This document shows, one piece after another, positions 1 through 4,705 of a stretch of 10,045 nucleotides of DNA. The stretch is from Candidatus Pacearchaeota archaeon UBA284 (GTDB lineage: Archaea; Nanobdellota; Nanobdellia; Pacearchaeales; UBA284). Every line of letters begins with the position of its first letter. The first letter of the stretch is position 1. The notes under the pieces were generated by a model. It saw only the letters and a list, made by a program, of their open reading frames with translations, was not told the DNA's origin and did not search any database. Location of the stretch: assembly GCA_002499185.1 (NCBI GenBank), contig DAKN01000080.1, positions 1 to 10,045 on the forward strand, given 5' to 3'. The translations under genes and the position numbers were made by a program.

Positions 1-14
1 TTTTCTTCTGTCAT
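1..14 (-). CDS. Start of an unidentified gene (5' end only), third in the TrmB operon
   Basis: An ATG on the minus strand at 14-12 opens a frame reading Met-Thr-Glu-Glu before the window ends. It lies 2 nt after the TAA stop (19-17) of the TrmB regulator. The junction has the same form, TAAAAATGACA, as the one between the two upstream genes of this operon, which is the main reason to call a start here. Nothing can be said about its function. It would be co-transcribed with the regulator. Confidence 0.45.
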
Positions 15-16
15 TT

Positions 17-823
17 TTATTTTTCTGCTCTCCAGATTGGATTTATGAATGCACTCAATCCTTGTGAAAGGTAATTGCTATTTATCCAGACAGCAAAATC
101 TTTTTCTTCATCTTGGAAAGGAGTCAAAAAGACAAGCATCTTTTTATTGTCAACTAAGCACATTCTCATGTTTAATTTGACTTTTCTTACAGGTAATCCT
201 AGTTCTTTACTCAAACTTATGGATTCTTTTTCGCTCATTGGTCCTTCAGTTGAATTTGAACTTGCAGCAATTTTTATTGAAACACCTTTCTTTTTCAAGT
301 TTTCAAAAATTGGTTTTAAAAAAACAATTTTTTCTTTTAAGGCTTGAGCACCGGTTATAAGAACAACTTCTTTTTCAGCATTATTTAGCATTTCTTTCAT
401 TTGACTATAAATGTTTTGTCTTCCTTTTATTGCTGAACTTAAATCCATTACATCATATGGTGTAATGCCGTTTTTATGCAATAATTCCAATTCCTTGTAT
501 TCGTCTGTTACTTTAATATTTGAAATCAAGCTGACTCTTTCCTCAGCTTCCCTCATTAAATTATTTTTCATTTTTTCAATTACCGCTTCTGGTTTTACTG
601 CAATATATTTTACTGGCTTGTCAAGTTTTGACATTGCAAAACCTTTCTTTTCCAATCCTTCAAGAACATCATATACTCTTGATCTTGGAACACCAGATAA
701 TTCTGCTATCTCGCTTACAGAAGCGACATTTTTTGCAAGCAAAGCAACATAAACCTTGCTTTCATAAATATTTAAACCAAAATGGTATTTTATTTTTTTT
801 ACTAATTCGTTTTTATTTGTCAT
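17..823 (-). CDS. TrmB-family transcriptional regulator
   Basis: A 268-aa cytoplasmic DNA-binding regulator. Residues about 10-75 form a TrmB-type winged helix: the stretch around SEIAELSGVPRSRVYDVLEG is the helix-turn-helix, followed by the wing (KGFAMSKLDKPVKYIAVKP). Residues about 80-105 look like a linker or coiled-coil helix. Residues about 130-268 form an alpha/beta domain (IKGRQNIYSQMKEMLNNAEK, then KEVVLITGA, GVSIKIAASS, VWINSNYLSQGL) like the PLD-like C-terminal half of many short archaeal TrmB proteins. I see no HKD catalytic motif, so it is probably a ligand-sensing or dimerisation domain. It is shorter than the sugar-binding TrmB proteins of Thermococcales (about 340 aa), so a maltose-type ligand should not be assumed. 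The ATG at 823 lies 2 nt after the upstream stop, so it is co-transcribed with the 155-aa unknown gene. Inverted repeats at that operon's promoter make autoregulation likely. Effector and targets are unknown. Confidence 0.87.
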   Translation of the reverse strand: MTNKNELVKKIKYHFGLNIYESKVYVALLAKNVASVSEIAELSGVPRSRVYDVLEGLEKKGFAMSKLDKPVKYIAVKPEAVIEKMKNNLMREAEERVSLISNIKVTDEYKELELLHKNGITPYDVMDLSSAIKGRQNIYSQMKEMLNNAEKEVVLITGAQALKEKIVFLKPIFENLKKKGVSIKIAASSNSTEGPMSEKESISLSKELGLPVRKVKLNMRMCLVDNKKMLVFLTPFQDEEKDFAVWINSNYLSQGLSAFINPIWRAEK

Positions 824-825
824 TT

Positions 826-1293
826 TTAATCAACAGATCTTATAAGTGGTTTAATATATGATTCGTAAAAGCTCTTGCCTACAGCAGTAGGAACTTTTAC
901 TAAAAGATTATAAGCCATTTCAACAGGTAATGGGCCACATTCTTTTTCTCCAAATGGTGTTAATTCTCTTCCTCTTTCTCTAACAATAGCTTCTAAAACT
1001 CCTGCTCCTGCACCAATTGCTGCTCCAGCAACAGATGCTCCAGCCTCGTCAGGATTGGTTGCTTTTCCAATAGATGCACCAAGAAGAAGATATAATGCTC
1101 CAACATCTATGCTAGAATAAACTCTTTTTATATCTAAATCATATCTCGGATTTATGTTTTTTATTTTGTCTTGCCATTTTCCAGGAAGACTTCCGGGAAT
1201 TCCTTGAACAAATAAATTTGCTAACCCAACACAAGTCGCTTGAAAAGGATTTAATCCTTTTACACCCAATCTTTGTGCTATATCAATTGCCAT
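826..1293 (-). CDS. Hypothetical protein with a glycine/alanine-rich hydrophobic hairpin
   Basis: A 155-aa protein that I do not recognise. Residues 1-60 are mixed and contain PFQATCVGLANLF and a basic patch (about 39-57). Two apolar stretches follow: about 62-76 (VGALYLLLGASIG) and about 84-104 (AGASVAGAAIGAGAGVLEAI). They are separated by a short polar turn (KATNPDE). The second is packed with small residues, as in tightly packed transmembrane or glycine-zipper helices, so a membrane hairpin is possible. A charged, amphipathic C-terminal part follows, with LPVEMAYNLLVKVPTAVGKS near residues 121-140. There is no signal peptide and no metal-binding motif. It is the first gene of the operon, directly behind a strong BRE/TATA promoter, with the TrmB regulator 2 nt downstream, so its expression is probably what that regulator controls. 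The ATG at 1293 is preceded by an A-run (TAAAAAATG) like its neighbours. Coding status is well supported by operon context and composition; function is unknown. Confidence 0.75.
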   Translation of the reverse strand: MAIDIAQRLGVKGLNPFQATCVGLANLFVQGIPGSLPGKWQDKIKNINPRYDLDIKRVYSSIDVGALYLLLGASIGKATNPDEAGASVAGAAIGAGAGVLEAIVRERGRELTPFGEKECGPLPVEMAYNLLVKVPTAVGKSFYESYIKPLIRSVD

Positions 1294-1338
1294 TTTTTAT
1301 TTTGTATTAAATTTATTATAAATTTATTTTATTTTTTC

Positions 1339-1356
1339 TTACTATTCAAGTAGTAA
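1339..1356. promoter_or_regulatory. Inverted repeat O1, probable operator at the TrmB operon start site
   Basis: TTACTATTCAAGTAGTAA is a perfect inverted repeat with 6-bp arms (TTACTA/TAGTAA) and a 6-bp spacer. It lies just downstream of the TATA box, across the expected transcription start (about 1341), where a bound protein would block initiation. The core TACT-N5-AGTA resembles the TACT...AGTA half-sites I recall for haloarchaeal TrmB, though the spacing differs. That the operon's own TrmB binds here is inference. Confidence 0.5.
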
Positions 1357-1361
1357 CAACC

Positions 1362-1380
1362 CTTTATAAAGATTTCGATT
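1362..1380 (-). promoter_or_regulatory. BRE/TATA promoter of the unknown-TrmB operon
   Basis: Read on the minus strand the segment is AATCGAAATC followed by TTTATAAAG: a purine-rich TFB-recognition element (CGAAA) directly upstream of a TATA box, the classic archaeal arrangement. With initiation about 25 nt downstream, transcripts would start near 1341 and carry a leader of about 48 nt before the ATG at 1293. The TATA core at 1362-1371 is itself a 10-bp palindrome, but only the minus-strand side has a BRE, which sets the direction. Confidence 0.7.
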
Positions 1381-1385
1381 TATGT

Positions 1386-1411
1386 GTTACTTACCAGTAA
1401 CTACTAATTAC
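1386..1411. promoter_or_regulatory. Overlapping inverted repeats O2/O3 upstream of the TrmB operon promoter
   Basis: GTTACTTACCAGTAAC (1386-1401) is a perfect inverted repeat with 6-bp arms and a 4-bp spacer. It overlaps a second, imperfect one, GTAACTACTAATTAC (1397-1411; 7-bp arms, one mismatch). Both reuse the TTACT/AGTAA half-site found in the downstream repeat at 1339-1356; AGTAAC occurs exactly at 1352-1357 and 1396-1401. The cluster lies just upstream of the BRE, a usual position for an activator or a second operator. The centres of the first repeat here and the downstream one are 46 bp apart. Confidence 0.5.
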
Positions 1412-1447
1412 CGAATAATTTATGAGAGAACCTTTGCGAGGAATTTT

Positions 1448-2401
1448 TTATAATTCTTTCTTTTCTATTTTTCCTACACTATCTAATAGCGATGAATAGA
1501 TTAAGGGTAGAGCAATTGTCGCATCACAAAAAACATCAGAAAATTTTGCATTAGTTGACATTTTCCCCCAACTTATTCCTTCTTTTAATGGTGCACCAGA
1601 ACTTCCACCGGGCTCTGCCCTATCTGTTGTTATCTGAACACCATAAGACGCGGCCTTACTGAATTGTAGTGCTTGTTGAATATAATTTTTTGGAACGCCC
1701 CCACCGATATACAATATCGCGCTTTTTTTAACACCCCACGCAATATCAATCATTTTTGCTAAATCATCAAAAAAATCAAGATCAATTTTCTTTTTTCTTA
1801 TTAATTGTCCCCAAACCATTAATCCAATTCCAGAATCAGTAAGAGCCGGACAAAAGATCGGGATATTTTTTTCATAACATGCTTTTAATATGGAACGTTC
1901 CTTGGTTGGAATTATTTTTCCCAAAAGATATAAAAATTCTCTCGGAGATTTTGCCTTACTTAATTCATCAAAATTTTCTTCAAAAAACTTTTCAAGTTTA
2001 ACGTAAACTTCATTTTTCATAAAAACATTGTAGATTCTATCAATACCTTTTTCATTTAGTTCCTCATCAGAGATATTTGTTGTTCCCTGATAATGTTTAA
2101 AACCAATAGCTTCTATTAAATCGTGAGTTAAATTCGCGCCCGTTGTCACGAAAACATCAACATAATTATTATCTATAATATCAATAACAATCTGTTTCAT
2201 ACCCCCAGGAACCATTGCTCCAGCAAATCCTAAAAATAATCTACATTCCTTATCTAAAATTGCTTCTTCAAGAATTTTAGATGATTGGCTGATATATCTA
2301 GCATTAAAGCCAATGTCTCCCATTTTATCGACCAACTCGCTTGTTTTAATTCCCTTTTCTATTTTTATTGCTTTTATTGGTTTAAATTCCTGGTTTTTCA
2401 T
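1448..2401 (-). CDS. dys: Deoxyhypusine synthase family protein
   Basis: A 317-aa protein of normal length for archaeal DHS. DHS uses NAD to transfer the aminobutyl part of spermidine to one lysine of translation factor aIF5A in the cytoplasm. Visible motifs: TTGANLTHD (86-94), CPALTDSGIG (184-193), GGGVPKN (233-239), TTDRAEPGGSSGA (258-270) and ISWGK (276-280). Lys280 matches the human catalytic Lys329, Trp278 matches Trp327 and Glu274 matches Glu323. Three other human spermidine-pocket residues are not kept: Asp243 is Leu194, His288 is Asn239 and Asp316 is Ser267. This may be normal for archaeal members or may mean a different amine donor; some members of this fold make homospermidine instead. 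It is transcribed in the same direction as the speD-like gene 51 nt upstream and seems to have its own promoter. ATG 2401 was chosen because the protein begins at the usual place and TAAAAATG precedes it. I am sure of the family, less so of the substrate. Confidence 0.87.
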   Translation of the reverse strand: MKNQEFKPIKAIKIEKGIKTSELVDKMGDIGFNARYISQSSKILEEAILDKECRLFLGFAGAMVPGGMKQIVIDIIDNNYVDVFVTTGANLTHDLIEAIGFKHYQGTTNISDEELNEKGIDRIYNVFMKNEVYVKLEKFFEENFDELSKAKSPREFLYLLGKIIPTKERSILKACYEKNIPIFCPALTDSGIGLMVWGQLIRKKKIDLDFFDDLAKMIDIAWGVKKSAILYIGGGVPKNYIQQALQFSKAASYGVQITTDRAEPGGSSGAPLKEGISWGKMSTNAKFSDVFCDATIALPLIYSSLLDSVGKIEKKEL

Positions 2402-2408
2402 TTTTATT

Positions 2409-2415
2409 AAAAAAA
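2409..2415 (-). terminator. T7 tract after the speD-like gene
   Basis: On the minus strand a run of seven T (plus-strand A7) lies about 40 nt after the speD-like stop and just before the next gene's ATG. Oligo-U is the usual archaeal intrinsic termination signal, so the speD transcript may end here and the next gene may depend on its own promoter. In AT-rich DNA such a run is weak evidence. Confidence 0.3.
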
Positions 2416-2423
2416 GATTTGTT

Positions 2424-2438
2424 GTTATAAAGTTTTCT
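2424..2438 (-). promoter_or_regulatory. BRE/TATA promoter of the DHS-family gene, probably leaderless
   Basis: Minus-strand AGAAAAC (2438-2432) directly precedes TTTATAAC (2431-2424), a good BRE plus TATA box. The TATA centre lies about 26 nt before the ATG at 2401, so transcription would start at or within a few bases of the start codon. The whole promoter fits in the 51-nt gap behind the speD-like stop. Confidence 0.6.
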
Positions 2439-2452
2439 AATTTTTATTTAAT

Positions 2453-2809
2453 TTAAACTCTTTTTATAACCTTAAATAAAACAGACTTTGCCTTAAAAAA
2501 ATCTTTGCAAAATTTTGCTGCTTTTTTAGATTTATATTCCTTACAGCTGAATATATCTATAAAGGCACTATTATTTTGTTCATCAAAATGTGCTGCTATT
2601 GAAGAAGTTTCTATAAATTGGAATATAGAATATCCCCTCAGGGTGCCTTTGCCGAATCTTCTAATATTTAATTTTCCAACCCGGTTTAATCCCAATAAAT
2701 GACATAATTCTTTACAAAAATCAGTTATATTTTTTGGATTTCTTATTAAATCAGGATCACAATTTCTTAGGTTTAAGTGGGTTGATAAACCCCAACTTTT
2801 TGTTTTCAT
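2453..2809 (-). CDS. speD: Pyruvoyl-dependent S-adenosylmethionine decarboxylase family protein (SpeD/SpeH-like)
   Basis: A 118-aa protein, close to the usual 115-130 aa of the short prokaryotic AdoMetDC class. These cut themselves at a serine to make a beta chain and an alpha chain with a pyruvoyl cofactor, and normally make decarboxylated AdoMet for spermidine synthesis. The N-terminus WGLSTHLNLRNCDPDLI has the family's first strand and CDP motif. The catalytic block is IETSSIAAHF then IDIFSC: Ser69, His74 and Cys89 have exactly the spacing of Thermotoga maritima Ser63, His68 and Cys83 (cleavage serine, processing histidine, proton-donor cysteine). The residue before the cleavage serine is Thr68 instead of the common Glu, and no TWPE motif follows the histidine. 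It is transcribed toward a deoxyhypusine synthase family gene 51 nt downstream, which fits polyamine metabolism. Related SpeD-fold proteins have been shown to decarboxylate arginine or ornithine instead, so the substrate is not settled. No aminopropyltransferase gene is in the window. Confidence 0.75.
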   Translation of the reverse strand: MKTKSWGLSTHLNLRNCDPDLIRNPKNITDFCKELCHLLGLNRVGKLNIRRFGKGTLRGYSIFQFIETSSIAAHFDEQNNSAFIDIFSCKEYKSKKAAKFCKDFFKAKSVLFKVIKRV

Positions 2810-2822
2810 AAATATTAAAATT

Positions 2823-2864
2823 AAGATTATTTATTTAAATCTTAGCTTCAGGATGTATTTTAAA
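2823..2864 (-). promoter_or_regulatory. Promoter region of the speD-like gene, with an inverted repeat
   Basis: Two TATA-like boxes can be read on the minus strand. TTTAAAATA (2864-2856) would give a leader of about 25 nt. ATTTAAATAAAT (2840-2829) would give a nearly leaderless transcript starting beside the ATG at 2809. Neither has a clear A-rich BRE. The second sits inside AAGATT-N9-AATCTT (2823-2843), 6-bp inverted arms that could be an operator; in such AT-rich DNA this may be chance. Confidence 0.35.
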
Positions 2865-2897
2865 GCCCACATAATAAAATCATTTATCTTCGGTTTA

Positions 2898-2914
2898 GCG
2901 AAACATTTAAAAAG
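2898..2914 (+). promoter_or_regulatory. BRE/TATA promoter of the RNA polymerase operon
   Basis: GCGAAAC (2898-2904) followed by ATTTAAAAAG (2905-2914) is a BRE plus TATA arrangement on the plus strand. Initiation would be near 2934, giving a leader of about 54 nt before rpoH at 2988. Weaker TATA-like stretches at about 2930-2937 (AAAATATA) and 2948-2955 (ATAAATAT) lie nearer the gene and could give shorter leaders, but they lack a BRE. I see no Shine-Dalgarno sequence in the leader. Confidence 0.5.
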
Positions 2915-2987
2915 CTCTTTTTTCTCAATAAAATATATCCATTAGCCATAAATATGTTAACTTTGTAATCAAGTTTATCGACGAAAA

Positions 2988-3197
2988 ATGCACGTTCTAC
3001 AGCCAAAACACATAAAATTAAAAGATAGCGAAGTCAAGGAATTATTGTCTAAACTTAATATTACTCCATTACAATTACCTAAAATAAAATCTACAGATGC
3101 AGCATTGCCAGTAGAATGCCAATCAGGAGACATAGTCAAAATAGAAAGAAAATCCAACATCGGCAAGACTTTCTATTATCGTGTCGTTGTCGAATAA
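2988..3197 (+). CDS. rpoH: DNA-directed RNA polymerase subunit H
   Basis: A 69-aa protein equivalent to the C-terminal assembly domain of eukaryotic Rpb5, part of the lower jaw of the archaeal enzyme. Recognised by HVLQPKHIKL at the start (family pattern H-x-LVPKH), ITPLQLPKI in the middle (family ITPEQLPKI), and SGDIVKIERKS...YYRVVVE at the end. It is slightly shorter than many homologues (75-85 aa) and, as in all archaea, lacks the Rpb5 N-terminal domain. The ATG at 2988 is the only start available: an in-frame stop lies at 2958-2960. It is first in the operon, with rpoB'' beginning 7 nt after its stop, the standard archaeal order. No sign of damage. Confidence 0.95.
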   Translation: MHVLQPKHIKLKDSEVKELLSKLNITPLQLPKIKSTDAALPVECQSGDIVKIERKSNIGKTFYYRVVVE

Positions 3198-3204
3198 ATT
3201 AAAA

Positions 3205-4680
3205 ATGTCAAATAATAGCCCAGTAAAAACTATCCACGAGGAACACCCATTGATTAGTTTGTATTTAAGGGAAAGATCTCTGGTTGAATCAAACATTATT
3301 TCTTTTAATGATTTTATTGAGAGAAGATTACAACAAATCGTAGATATGTTAAATGAAGAAATCGAAAGAGAAGAAGTGGATTTATGGCTTGGAAAAATAA
3401 GAATAGATAAACCAAGAGTAATAGAATCTGATGGGAGCATAAAAAACATTCTTCCAATAGAAGCAAGATTAAGAAAATTAACCTATTCAGCACCGGTTTA
3501 TATGGAAGTTAGTATAGGAAAAAAAGAATATACTGAAGTTGAAATAGGAAAAATCCCCATTATGATTAAAAGCAAATATTGTAATTTGCACGGAAAAACA
3601 AAAGAACAATTGATTGAAAATTATGAGGACCCTGCAGACCCTGGCGGTTATTTTATTATCAACGGAAATGAAAGAGTTCTTACAATGATTGAAGATTTGG
3701 CCCAAAACCAAGCATTTACAGAAGAAACAAGTAAGGGGTTGATGTTAAGATTATTTTCACAGCGTGGAAGCTATAGAATTCCAATATCAATTAACGAGAG
3801 CAATGATGGAATATTGCAGGTTTCCTTTTCAAGATTTAAGAATTTACCAGCAATATTAGTAGTTAAAGCTCTGGGTTTGGTTAAAGATGCAGATATTGCT
3901 GCATTAATTGGAAAAGAATCAGATACAGTAATTGTCAATTTGTACGAACAGGCAAAAATACAAAGCCAAGAAGATGCATTATTTGAAATATCTCAAGCAA
4001 TGTCTCTTGAGGGAAATAAAAAAGAAATTATAGATAGAGTAAAAGCAAGAATTGACTCAGCACTATTACCACATATAGGGACAAAACCAGAATTCCGAAA
4101 AGAAAAAGCAGTTACCTTGGTTAAATTAGTAAAACAATTCTTGATAGCAAAAGAGCTTAAATTAATGAGCGATAAAGACCATTATGCCAATAAAAGAGTA
4201 AGATTAAGTGGAGATTTATTAGCTGATTTATTTAGGGTTAATTTAAATATTTTTATTAGAGATTTGCAACACAATTTACAAAAAATTGCAAAGAAAAAGA
4301 AATTTTATTCAATAAAAAGCTTAGCAAAATCAACATTATTATCGCATAGAATTGAAAGTGCATTTGCAACAGGTTCTTGGATTGGGGAAAGAACAGGAAT
4401 AACTCAAAATATGGATAAAACAAATGTTTTATCAATGCTTTCACAATTGCAAAGGGTCACAAGTTTATTGCCTACAGAACAAGAAAATTTTCAAGCAAGA
4501 ACATTACACCCAACACACTACGGTAGATTCTGTCCAACAGAAACTCCAGAAGGAACACCAATTGGATTAAGAAAAAATCTTTCAATGCTTGCAAAAGTAA
4601 GCACAGCAACAAAAGAGACAGATAAAGAGATAGTGTCTACATTAGAATCAGCAGGATTAAAGAGAATAAAAATAATTTAA
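3205..4680 (+). CDS. rpoB2: DNA-directed RNA polymerase subunit B'' (N-terminal half of B)
   Basis: A 491-aa protein, the N-terminal half of the second-largest catalytic subunit (Rpb2 N-terminal half), including protrusion, lobe and fork. Visible in order: LYLRERSLVESNIISFNDFI, GKIRIDKPRVIESDGS, EARLRKLTYSAPVYMEV, IGKIPIMIKSKYC, DPADPGGYFIINGNERVL, SDKDHYANKRVRLSGDLLAD, and the fork block GSWIGERTGITQNMDKTN to LHPTHYGRFCPTETPEGTPI. It ends about 45 residues after TETPEGTPIGLRKN, where split archaeal B proteins break. ATG 3205 is preferred over GTG 3181: it follows TTAAAAATG as in the neighbours, avoids overlapping rpoH, and the eight extra residues have no family counterpart. It precedes rpoB' by 25 nt of A/T-only sequence. 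The split, typical of methanogens, Archaeoglobus, halobacteria and Nanoarchaeum, is a natural gene boundary and not a frameshift. Confidence 0.96.
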   Translation: MSNNSPVKTIHEEHPLISLYLRERSLVESNIISFNDFIERRLQQIVDMLNEEIEREEVDLWLGKIRIDKPRVIESDGSIKNILPIEARLRKLTYSAPVYMEVSIGKKEYTEVEIGKIPIMIKSKYCNLHGKTKEQLIENYEDPADPGGYFIINGNERVLTMIEDLAQNQAFTEETSKGLMLRLFSQRGSYRIPISINESNDGILQVSFSRFKNLPAILVVKALGLVKDADIAALIGKESDTVIVNLYEQAKIQSQEDALFEISQAMSLEGNKKEIIDRVKARIDSALLPHIGTKPEFRKEKAVTLVKLVKQFLIAKELKLMSDKDHYANKRVRLSGDLLADLFRVNLNIFIRDLQHNLQKIAKKKKFYSIKSLAKSTLLSHRIESAFATGSWIGERTGITQNMDKTNVLSMLSQLQRVTSLLPTEQENFQARTLHPTHYGRFCPTETPEGTPIGLRKNLSMLAKVSTATKETDKEIVSTLESAGLKRIKII

Positions 4681-4705
4681 ATTTAATAATAAAATAAAAA
4701 ATAAA

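Noticed and set aside
1362..1371. The palindromic TATA core as a bidirectional promoter driving a plus-strand transcript
   Set aside because: Only the minus-strand side has a BRE, and no plus-strand gene follows: the next sequence to the right is the 3' end of the DHS-family gene.
3181..3204. GTG at 3181 as the start of rpoB'', overlapping the end of rpoH by 17 nt
   Set aside because: The ATG at 3205 has the same TAAAAATG context as neighbouring genes, and the eight extra residues from 3181 match nothing in the family.
3123..3449. Minus-strand open frame of 108 codons across the rpoH/rpoB'' boundary
   Set aside because: It is antisense to two certain genes, with no promoter or start context of its own.
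4681..4705. A/T-only spacer between rpoB'' and rpoB' as a terminator or internal promoter
   Set aside because: It has no T-run on the coding strand and no BRE, and the two halves of B are needed in equal amounts, so it is most likely just a spacer.
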